In this document: piece by piece, positions 1 to 5,306 of the stretch | Numbering within the stretch: position 1 is the first letter of the stretch | Layout of the letters: every line of letters begins with the position of its first letter | Translations under genes and position numbers: made by a program | The notes under the pieces: generated by a model | What the model saw: only the letters and a program-made list of their open reading frames with translations | Database searches by the model: none | What the model was told of the DNA's origin: nothing | Origin: an uncultured Eubacteriales bacterium | Lineage (GTDB): Bacteria; Bacillota; Clostridia; Oscillospirales; Butyricicoccaceae | Direction: 5' to 3' | DNA length: 5,321 nt | Assembly: GCA_900555855.1 (NCBI GenBank) | Contig: USML01000104.1 | Span: 1-5,321, forward strand

Positions 1-972
1 GATCAGCTGATAGCTCTGGGTGGGCGACATCATCACCTTGCGGCCGTCCTCCACCAGATTGCCCAGCGACGCCACGGACTTTGGCATGCCCAGGCCGCAG
101 TAGGTCAAAAACACCTCGTCGGAGATCACGGCGGGGATGGCCAGCGCCGTCTGCAGCATGATGACCGACACCAGATAGGGCAGCAGATTGCGGAGCATGA
201 TCTTGCCGGTGCCTGTGCCCAGGCAGCGGGAGGCCAGGTTATAATCCCGGTCGCGGATCATGACGATCTGGTTGCGGATAAAGCGGGCCATGCCCAGCCA
301 GCCCACCACGCACATGGAGATGATCATGGTGAGCATGCCCGGCTGCATGATGTAGGAGATCAGGATCAGGATGATGGTGCGGGGGATGTTGTCGATGATG
401 TTATAGATCTCGGTGAGCAGGGCGTCCAGCTTGCGCACATAGCCCCACAGCACGCCGATGGTGATGCCGAAGATGCAGTTGAACACGGCCACGATCAGCG
501 CCAGCAGCAGCGAGGTGCGGGTGCCGGACCAGATCCGGGCCCACAGGTCGTGGCCCACGGCGTCGGTGCCGAACCAGAACTCCCCGCTGGGGGCCTGATT
601 CTTCATGGGAGAGGTCTTGCCGTATTTATCCACGGTGTTGAAGATCTGGTTGGGATCCTTCTGGCCGGGGAGATAGGGCTGGATGACGGTAAAGATCAGC
701 AGCGCGCACAAAGCGATGAGCAAAAACCGGGCCACGCCGTTTTTCCAAAAGGCCTGCCAGGTGCAGCGCCAGTAGGAATAGTTGGAATAGCCGGTGCTTT
801 CCGCCTTCCATTCGTTATATTCCACCTGCTGGAAGGCTTCGGGCTCCAGCGCTGCGATCTGCGCCTCGTTCAGGTCATCGGGCAGGCGGTCCATCTCGTT
901 TTTCAGCTGCGCCGTAAGGCCGGAGGCCGCCTTTTCCAGACGAGCTCCCTTGCGGAACCATTTTTTCGCCAT
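1..972 (-). CDS. oppC: Oligopeptide ABC transporter permease, OppC type (3' end cut by window edge)
   Basis: Inner-membrane permease that should pair with OppB to form the peptide channel of an ABC importer. The frame is open from an ATG at 972 to position 1: 324 codons with no stop. Residues 1-78 are a hydrophilic, charged cytoplasmic tail. The first membrane helix is at about 80-98. The OppC-type motif FGTDAVGHDLWARIWSGTRT is at 134-153, followed by helices at about 154-178, 196-209, 213-229 and 264-284. The EAA loop that contacts the ATPase is at about 243-265 (DYNLASRCLG to LLP). The family signature YCGLGMPKSVASLGN is at 291-305. About 40 C-terminal residues, normally including the GDxLRDxLDP segment, are missing beyond the edge. 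The start is supported by AGGGGAGG at 990-983 and by a one-base overlap with the oppB stop (TAATG). The family is clear; Opp versus Dpp substrate class cannot be settled from sequence alone. Confidence 0.93.
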   Translation of the reverse strand, partial: MAKKWFRKGARLEKAASGLTAQLKNEMDRLPDDLNEAQIAALEPEAFQQVEYNEWKAESTGYSNYSYWRCTWQAFWKNGVARFLLIALCALLIFTVIQPYLPGQKDPNQIFNTVDKYGKTSPMKNQAPSGEFWFGTDAVGHDLWARIWSGTRTSLLLALIVAVFNCIFGITIGVLWGYVRKLDALLTEIYNIIDNIPRTIILILISYIMQPGMLTMIISMCVVGWLGMARFIRNQIVMIRDRDYNLASRCLGTGTGKIMLRNLLPYLVSVIMLQTALAIPAVISDEVFLTYCGLGMPKSVASLGNLVEDGRKVMMSPTQSYQLI

Positions 973-1916
973 TATCGCTTATCCTCCCCTCTGGTCAGGC
1001 TGATGCGGGGATCCACCATCACCATGAGCACATCGCCCAAAAACAGGCCCACGACGCCAACGCTGGCAAAGATCAGGATCAGCGCCTGCACCATGGTATT
1101 GTCCTGCCGCTGGATCACATTGATCAGCAGGCCGCCCATGCCGGGAACGGAATAGATGGATTCCACATAAAGGGAGCCCATGATGGTGAACAGCAGGGAG
1201 CCGGGGATGGTCTGCACCATGGGGACGAAGGCGTTGCGGAACACATGGCGCATGGTGATGCGGTGGTTGCTGACGCCCTTGGCCCGGGCCAGCTTCACAT
1301 AGTCCTGATTCATCTGATCCACCATATAGCGGCGCATCCACATCCCGTAGGAGGCGATGGAGGGCAGGGCCAGCGAAATGATGGGCAGGACCCAGGAAAG
1401 CGGCACCCCGGAATCGTAAAGCATGGGGATGCCCGTTCCCTTGGTGGCATACATCTGAATAAACAGGAAGTAGACCGCGCTTGGGACGGCCTGGATCAGG
1501 ATGATAAAGCCCGTGCCCAGCTTATCGGGCCACTTGCCCTTGCTGCGAGCCATGGCGGCGCCCAGCGGAATGCCCACCAGCAGCGACAGCGCCATGGCCA
1601 TCACGCCCATCTTTGCCGACACCTTAATCTTGGGCTGGATGATCTTGGTGATCTCCACATTTTCCCGGTAGATCCAGGAGCGGCCCAGATCCCCGTGGAG
1701 CAGGTCCTTGTAAAAATTGAACAGCTGGACGATGACAGGCTTGTCCAGGCCCTTGGCGGCCAGCTTGGCCGCAATGACCTCTTCGCTCATTTTCTCCCAG
1801 TTGGCGCCCAGATAGCCCTCGATGGGCATCAGTCGCAGCAGACAGAACATGGTGGTGATAATGATGAAGAGGCTGAGAAGCGCGCTCAAAAAGCGCCGCG
1901 TCACATATCTCAGCAT
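972..1916 (-). CDS. oppB: Oligopeptide ABC transporter permease, OppB type
   Basis: Membrane subunit of a peptide importer, 314 residues, the normal length for OppB/DppB. The N-terminus MLRYVTRRFLSALLSLFIII is the typical OppB opening, with helix 1 at about 9-29. A periplasm-side type segment follows (30-100) with the conserved HGDLGRS at 75-81. Further helices are at about 102-123, 134-155, 173-190, 231-252 and 276-302. The EAA loop at about 205-232 (DYVKLARAKG through FVP) is the docking site for the ATPase. YVESIYSVPGMGGLL at 250-264 and DPRI near residues 302-305 are further family hallmarks. A GGAGG lies 12 nt before the ATG (1933-1929). The gene sits 139 bp after the binding-protein gene, separated by a terminator-like hairpin and with no promoter visible in the gap, so it probably depends on read-through. 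It ends in TAA at 974-972, overlapping the oppC ATG by one base. OppB versus DppB naming is family-level. Confidence 0.95.
   Translation of the reverse strand: MLRYVTRRFLSALLSLFIIITTMFCLLRLMPIEGYLGANWEKMSEEVIAAKLAAKGLDKPVIVQLFNFYKDLLHGDLGRSWIYRENVEITKIIQPKIKVSAKMGVMAMALSLLVGIPLGAAMARSKGKWPDKLGTGFIILIQAVPSAVYFLFIQMYATKGTGIPMLYDSGVPLSWVLPIISLALPSIASYGMWMRRYMVDQMNQDYVKLARAKGVSNHRITMRHVFRNAFVPMVQTIPGSLLFTIMGSLYVESIYSVPGMGGLLINVIQRQDNTMVQALILIFASVGVVGLFLGDVLMVMVDPRISLTRGEDKR
983..990 (-). promoter_or_regulatory. Ribosome binding site of oppC inside the oppB 3' end
   Basis: AGGGGAGG on the minus strand lies 10 nt before the oppC ATG and within the last codons of oppB. It supports the start at 972 and, with the TAATG overlap, suggests translational coupling of the two permease subunits. 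Confidence 0.7.
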
Positions 1917-1928
1917 TTCGTTTCGGTG

Positions 1929-1935
1929 CCTCCTT
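1929..1935 (-). promoter_or_regulatory. Ribosome binding site of oppB
   Basis: AAGGAGG on the minus strand, with a somewhat long 12-nt spacer to the oppB ATG at 1916. No other in-frame ATG nearby has a better site, and the encoded MLRYVTRR start matches the family. Confidence 0.65.
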
Positions 1936-1967
1936 TGGCTTCGCGGAGAAGAAAAGCCTTCCCCCTG

Positions 1968-2008
1968 AAAAAAGAATCAGCCCTTTATGTTGAACGATAA
2001 AGGGCTGA
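1968..2008 (-). terminator. Intrinsic terminator / attenuator between the binding-protein gene and oppB
   Basis: On the minus strand the RNA forms a perfect 12-bp stem: TCAGCCCTTTAT (2008-1997) pairs with ATAAAGGGCTGA (1988-1977) around an 8-nt loop. It is followed at once by the T-tract TTCTTTTTT (1976-1968). It begins 47 nt after the stop codon of the binding-protein gene and ends 33 nt before the oppB ribosome binding site. I see no promoter between it and oppB. It therefore most likely terminates only part of the transcripts, giving excess binding protein over permease. It may also protect the 3' end of the upstream message. Confidence 0.85.
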
Positions 2009-2055
2009 CTCCCGCTTATTTTCCTGTGAGATTCAAAAGATCGGGGAAGGGGCGC

Positions 2056-4131
2056 TTATTTTGCCTTGGCAGCCTCCCAGGCGGTCTTGGCGGCTTCATA
2101 TTCCTCCATGCTGTAGGACTTCTCCAGCATATGGCGGAACTTGTACTTGTAGCCGCAGATACCGGCCATGGACTGCTCGCGGTCGAAGACGGTGCGGTTG
2201 TCGGCGACATAGCCATCGTTCAGCAGCATGTAAGGCACGATCAGCGCTTCCTGAATGGCATATTCCTCCGCCTTGGAGAACAGCTCATAGCGCTTGGCCA
2301 TGTCCTGCGTCTCCGCCAGCGCGGCCTCCACCAGAGAGTTGAAGACCATCTGGGGCTTGCCGATCAGATCCTCGTCGGTGATGACGCCCTTGGCGTAATC
2401 CTCTTCGGTGTAGATGTGGCCGGTCTTGTATTCATCGCCCTGGATCTCTTCCAGAGAGCCATAGGTCCAGCCGTAGCCGAAGGGCTCGAAGAAGGTGGCG
2501 GGGTCGGCGTAGTCGGGGCCCCAGCCGGCCTCAAACAGGCCCCACAGACCGGGACGGCGGACCTCGCCGATGTAGTTGGTGGCGGGACCGGAATAGACGG
2601 TGATCTCGATGTAATCATTGCCCAGGGTGCTCTCCAGCTGCGCTTCGATCAGCTGGCAGCACTGGTCCTGATTGGCGCGGGAGGGATTGTAATACAGGGG
2701 GATCTGCACGGGGAAGGTGCAGCCAGCCGCGGCCAGCTCTTCCTTGGCCTTGTCGCGGTACTGACGGGCCAGATCCTCGTCGAAGGCCAGCGCCATGCTG
2801 TCGCCGGCGCCGAACTCGTTGTAGTCCTTACCGTCGGTGACGCAGAAGCCATCGGGCATCAGGCGGTCCCAGACCAGATCGGCCGCGTTGTCGGGATCGT
2901 AGGCAGAGACGGAATAGAGCTTATCCAGGCCGTGGACGATGGACAGACGGAAGTTTTTATTGTTGACGGCGATCAGGTAATTATCGCTGTCGGCAGTGTT
3001 GTTGAAGTGGGGCGCGAAGTTCATCTGCATATACTGGACAAAGCCGCTGGGCATGGTGGAATGGACATACTTGGCGTTGTCGCCGGCCAGCCAGTCGTCC
3101 AGGATGGCGGTGGTCACATTGCAGGCTTCCAGCTCGCCGCGGAGATACATCTCGGGGGCGATGGCGTCGGCCTGCGCATTGTACTTGCCGGAGACCTTGG
3201 TGATGAAGATATTGCCGGCATCCCAGTAATTTTCATTCTTGACCCAGACGAACTCCTCCTGGGGCAGCCAGCTGGAGCAGATATAGCCGCCGTTGTAGAG
3301 GATCTTATCCCGGTCGGTGCCGAACTCGTTGGTGACGGGGTCACCCTCGGTGCCGTCGTCATTGATGACGGGGGTGGGGTTGGCCACGGCCAGAGACTCA
3401 TAGAAGGCGCCGTTGATGGGCAGGTAGCAGCCGTAGGTCAGCAGGGTGACGAAATAAGCGCAGGGCTGCTTCAGGTGGTAGACCAGGGTGTAATCATCCT
3501 CGGCCTCCACGCCCAGCTGCGTGAAATCGCTGATGACCTCGTTATAAAGCTCCACGCCGTTGCGCACATACTGGATGAGCATATCGGGCATATCGGAGTC
3601 AAACTTGGAATCGGCCACCAGACGGGCGGCGTAGACAAAGTCGTTCGCGGTGACGGGGGCATATTCCTCGCCGTCGCAGGTATACCATTTGGCATCCTTG
3701 CGCAGACGGAAGGTCCACTTCTGGCCCTCGTGCTGCTGGCCGTCCGCGTCCGTCCAGGTCTCGGGCTGGGAATCCCAGGATTCCGCCAGGCAGGGGATCA
3801 CATTGCCGAAGGAATCATATTCCACCAGCGTATCCACGAAGTTGGCCAGGGCCTTCTGGTTCTGGGCCACGGAGGAGGTCAGATAGTTCATGGTGGTGAT
3901 CTCGGAGGCGTAGAGGTAGCGGTATTCCGTGTTTTCGGAATAGGCGATGCCGCTGTAGGGGTCCACATTGGTGTTGGTCTCGCCGGCGCCGTTGCCGTTG
4001 CTGTTATTGTTGTTGGTGGTGCCGCCGTTGTTGACTTCGTTGTTCTTGTTGCCGTTGCTGCCGTTGCCGCAGCCTGCGCACAGGCCAACCAGCATAAGCA
4101 GCGCCAGCATCAGAGCGAGCGTTTTTTTCAT
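2056..4131 (-). CDS. oppA: Peptide-binding lipoprotein of an Opp-type ABC transporter (SBP_bac_5 family)
   Basis: Extracytoplasmic receptor that binds peptides and hands them to the OppBC channel. It has 691 residues, clearly longer than the usual 520-560. The N-terminus has MKK, a hydrophobic core, then LCAGC; Cys21 is the likely lipidated residue, with an unusual Cys18 at lipobox position -3. Residues 22-50 are an Asn/Gly/Ser-rich flexible tether. Family 5 solute-binding landmarks follow: LAESWDSQ at 115-122, WTFRLRKDAKWY at 139-150 with TANDFVYAARL at 161-171, YGCYLPINGAFYESL at 233-247, YNGGYICSSWLPQEEFVWVK at 279-298 followed by NYWDAG at 301-306, NKNFRLSIVHGLDKL at 391-405, FEAGWGPDYADPATFF at 533-548 and IVPYM at 631-635. 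The start has AAGGAG 9 nt upstream, and the stop is TAA at 2058-2056. First gene of the operon, with its own extended -10 promoter. Peptide binding is inferred from family and from the adjoining oppBC. OppA is a family-level name, and a different oligopeptide or peptide-like ligand is possible. Confidence 0.93.
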   Translation of the reverse strand: MKKTLALMLALLMLVGLCAGCGNGSNGNKNNEVNNGGTTNNNNSNGNGAGETNTNVDPYSGIAYSENTEYRYLYASEITTMNYLTSSVAQNQKALANFVDTLVEYDSFGNVIPCLAESWDSQPETWTDADGQQHEGQKWTFRLRKDAKWYTCDGEEYAPVTANDFVYAARLVADSKFDSDMPDMLIQYVRNGVELYNEVISDFTQLGVEAEDDYTLVYHLKQPCAYFVTLLTYGCYLPINGAFYESLAVANPTPVINDDGTEGDPVTNEFGTDRDKILYNGGYICSSWLPQEEFVWVKNENYWDAGNIFITKVSGKYNAQADAIAPEMYLRGELEACNVTTAILDDWLAGDNAKYVHSTMPSGFVQYMQMNFAPHFNNTADSDNYLIAVNNKNFRLSIVHGLDKLYSVSAYDPDNAADLVWDRLMPDGFCVTDGKDYNEFGAGDSMALAFDEDLARQYRDKAKEELAAAGCTFPVQIPLYYNPSRANQDQCCQLIEAQLESTLGNDYIEITVYSGPATNYIGEVRRPGLWGLFEAGWGPDYADPATFFEPFGYGWTYGSLEEIQGDEYKTGHIYTEEDYAKGVITDEDLIGKPQMVFNSLVEAALAETQDMAKRYELFSKAEEYAIQEALIVPYMLLNDGYVADNRTVFDREQSMAGICGYKYKFRHMLEKSYSMEEYEAAKTAWEAAKAK
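3982..4068 (-). other. Low-complexity Asn/Gly/Ser linker coding segment in the binding protein
   Basis: Residues 22-50 after the lipid-attachment Cys are almost entirely Asn, Gly, Ser and Thr, with one Glu, one Val, two Lys and two Ala. The DNA is a run of GTT/GTTG/GCC-type codons on the plus strand. It is probably an unstructured tether between the membrane and the binding domain. Such near-repetitive DNA could change length by slippage, but no exact tandem unit is conserved. Confidence 0.75.
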
Positions 4132-4140
4132 GGGATTCCT

Positions 4141-4147
4141 CTCCTTT
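4141..4147 (-). promoter_or_regulatory. Ribosome binding site of the peptide-binding lipoprotein
   Basis: AAAGGAG on the minus strand with a 9-nt spacer to the ATG at 4131. The start gives a complete lipoprotein signal peptide. Confidence 0.8.
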
Positions 4148-4187
4148 TTCTTGGTTCTTTCCCGCCTGGGGTCAGTTTCGTGGTATA

Positions 4188-4216
4188 ATTATAACATCCG
4201 CCAAATTATTTTACAG
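4188..4216 (-). promoter_or_regulatory. Promoter of the opp operon (extended -10)
   Basis: The minus strand shows TGTTATAAT, a consensus -10 (TATAAT, 4193-4188) with a TGn extension. CTGTAA at 4216-4211 is a weak -35 at 17-bp spacing. The expected start of transcription is near 4181, giving a leader of about 50 nt before the ATG at 4131. An extended -10 can compensate for the poor -35, which also fits a promoter that needs or tolerates a regulator. Sequence-based prediction only. Confidence 0.65.
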
Positions 4217-4222
4217 CCCATA

Positions 4223-4247
4223 TTCGTCATTTCTCCCTAATGACAAA
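4223..4247. promoter_or_regulatory. Candidate operator: 25-bp imperfect palindrome
   Basis: TTCGTCATT and AATGACAAA flank a 7-bp centre (TCTCCCT). Eight of nine positions in the arms are complementary, with a perfect GTCATT/AATGAC core. It lies at about -42 to -66 of the predicted opp start, immediately upstream of the -35. Size and symmetry suit a dimeric regulator such as the TetR protein encoded next door. The position would suit an activator or a repressor acting by contact with polymerase. Binding is inference. Confidence 0.45.
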
Positions 4248-4365
4248 CAGAATCAAGCCTTTATTGGGCATTCTGCCGGTTTCCCGGCGGCGCAGGCGGA
4301 AAAGCGCCCGGCTCCTCCGGCTCCCTCCCCTGCCGGACTGCAGGCGCAGAGGGCCGATCCGGGAC

Positions 4366-4476
4366 TTTTTTCCCGAAAAGCGCGTGCATTTTCCCCCGAT
4401 GGCGGGCTTTTTTCTGTGAAAAACCGCGTTTTTTTGGCATTTTCTCCGAAAAATGGAGGAAAACTGCCGCAAATTT
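4366..4476. other. Phased A/T-tract region, candidate intrinsically curved DNA
   Basis: Runs of four to seven A or T are centred near 4368, 4378, 4390, 4410, 4421, 4432, 4442, 4451 and 4462, and an AAATTT near 4473. The six from 4410 to 4462 are spaced 9.5-11 bp, averaging about 10.2 bp, which matches the helical repeat. A-tracts and T-tracts in phase bend DNA in the same direction, so this stretch upstream of the tetR promoter is expected to be curved. It has no credible coding content; the rest of the gap (4248-4365) shows nothing I can name. Confidence 0.45.
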
Positions 4477-4489
4477 GCCATAAGGCCCA

Positions 4490-4517
4490 TTGCAATCCAG
4501 AAAAAACAGGATATAAT
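4490..4517 (+). promoter_or_regulatory. Promoter of the tetR-family gene
   Basis: TTGCAA (4490-4495), a 16-bp spacer and a consensus TATAAT (4512-4517). Transcription should start near 4524, giving a leader of about 57 nt that contains the Shine-Dalgarno AGGAGG at 4569-4574. Confidence 0.7.
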
Positions 4518-4568
4518 TGACGATGGTAAAAATTGTTTGAAGAAACAGAAGTCACGGAAGGGAGTTAC

Positions 4569-4574
4569 AGGAGG
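4569..4574 (+). promoter_or_regulatory. Ribosome binding site deciding the tetR start
   Basis: AGGAGG, 6 nt before the ATG at 4581. An in-frame TTG at 4533 would add 16 residues, but it has no Shine-Dalgarno and lies only about 9 nt from the predicted transcription start, so the ATG is preferred. Confidence 0.85.
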
Positions 4575-4580
4575 CGCGTT

Positions 4581-5276
4581 ATGCCAAAGGGATTGCAGAG
4601 CAAGGGGGTCCTCCGGCGGAACAGGATGCTGCTGGCGGCCATCCGGCTGTTTTTGGAAAACGGATATGAAAAGACGACCACGGCTTCCATCGCCAGGGAG
4701 GCCGGGATGTCGCCGGCTTCTTTTTTCGCCGCCTTTGAAAACAAGGAAGCGCTGCTTCTGCAGCTGGTGCAGACCATGTTCGGCGGCCAGTTTGCGCTGG
4801 CGGCGGAGCTTTTGGGGAAGGATTCCGACCCGGTGCTGCTCTATGCGGCGGAGACCACGCTGCAGCTGCAGATCACGGAGCTTTCCGAGCCTCTGCGGGA
4901 GCTTTATGTGACGGCCTATTCCCTGCCCTCCACCATGGAATATATCTATGCCAGCACCTCCAAAAAGCTCTCGGCGCTGTTTCAGTCTTATCTGCCGGCG
5001 GCCGGTCCCCGGGATTTTTATGAGCTGGATATCGCCACCGCCGGCATCACCCGGGGCTTTATGGCAAAGCCCTGCGACCTGTATTTCACCTTTTCCGATA
5101 AGGTGCGGCGCTATCTGAACTGCTGTCTTTCCCTGTATCAGGTGCCGCCGGTCCGGCGGGAAGACGCCATTCAGGCGGTGCTGCATATGCGGCTGCAGCC
5201 GGTGGCGGAAAATCTGGTGGCCTCCGTGGTGCGCCGGGCGGAGGAGGGCTTCGGCGCCGCTCCGGGCCGGCCCTAA
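4581..5276 (+). CDS. TetR/AcrR-family transcriptional regulator
   Basis: A one-component DNA-binding regulator of 231 residues, within the normal TetR size range. The N-terminal DNA-binding domain spans about 12-60. RLFLENGYEKTTTASIAREA at 22-41 followed by GMSPASFFAAFENKEALL at 42-59 matches the family pattern of helix, GYexT, IAxxAG, turn, recognition helix and xFxxKexLL. The usual Tyr of the recognition helix is Phe49 here. The C-terminal ligand and dimerisation domain (about 65-231) is helical in character but resembles no subfamily I can name; it is rich in Leu and aromatic residues and has a CC pair (NCCLSLYQ). It is transcribed divergently from the opp operon across a 449-bp gap. Control of opp and of its own promoter is the simplest idea but is inferred only from position. 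The gene ends in TAA at 5274-5276. The inducer is unknown. Confidence 0.92.
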   Translation: MPKGLQSKGVLRRNRMLLAAIRLFLENGYEKTTTASIAREAGMSPASFFAAFENKEALLLQLVQTMFGGQFALAAELLGKDSDPVLLYAAETTLQLQITELSEPLRELYVTAYSLPSTMEYIYASTSKKLSALFQSYLPAAGPRDFYELDIATAGITRGFMAKPCDLYFTFSDKVRRYLNCCLSLYQVPPVRREDAIQAVLHMRLQPVAENLVASVVRRAEEGFGAAPGRP

Positions 5277-5285
5277 GCGCAGCAT

Positions 5286-5306
5286 AAAAACAGAAGAAAA
5301 ACAGAA
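5286..5306 (+). repeat. Short direct repeat downstream of the tetR-family gene
   Basis: AAAAACAGAA occurs at 5286-5295 and again at 5297-5306, an 11-bp period separated by one base. A related AAACAGAAG is also present in the tetR leader (4543-4551). It is probably incidental A-rich sequence; no function is visible. Confidence 0.5.

Noticed and set aside
1245..2000. 251-codon plus-strand frame opposite oppB
   Set aside because: It is a shadow of the oppB frame, with a His/Gln/Gly-rich product. It also crosses the intercistronic terminator hairpin.
1987..4188. Very long plus-strand open frame (733 codons) antisense to the binding-protein gene
   Set aside because: It mirrors the real gene almost exactly. 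Its product is a low-complexity Gly/Val/Ile/His-rich sequence with no family resemblance and no ribosome binding site. It arises because GC-biased third positions suppress antisense stops.
4361..4375. Short inverted repeat CGGGA-CTTTTT-TCCCG
   Set aside because: Five-base arms with a T-run in the loop rather than after the stem; chance is likely and no terminator or operator role is apparent.
4395..4413. Terminator-like CCCG-ATGG-CGGG followed by CTTTTTT on the plus strand
   Set aside because: The stem has only four pairs and an unpaired C before the T-run, too weak to call. The T-run is better explained as one of the phased tracts.
4439..4454. CodY-box-like ATTTTCTCCGAAAAAT
   Set aside because: Aligned without gaps to AATTTTCWGAAAATT it matches only about 9 of 15 positions and the spacing between half-sites is wrong.
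4533..4580. Upstream TTG start for the tetR-family gene
   Set aside because: It has no Shine-Dalgarno and lies about 9 nt from the predicted transcription start, and the added residues are not part of the TetR fold. The ATG at 4581 has AGGAGG at ideal spacing.
4227..5285. 352-codon minus-strand open frame opposite the tetR-family gene
   Set aside because: It runs antisense through a clear TetR protein and on into the A/T-tract intergenic region. The product is Arg/Gln/His-rich and unlike any protein, and no ribosome binding site was seen.
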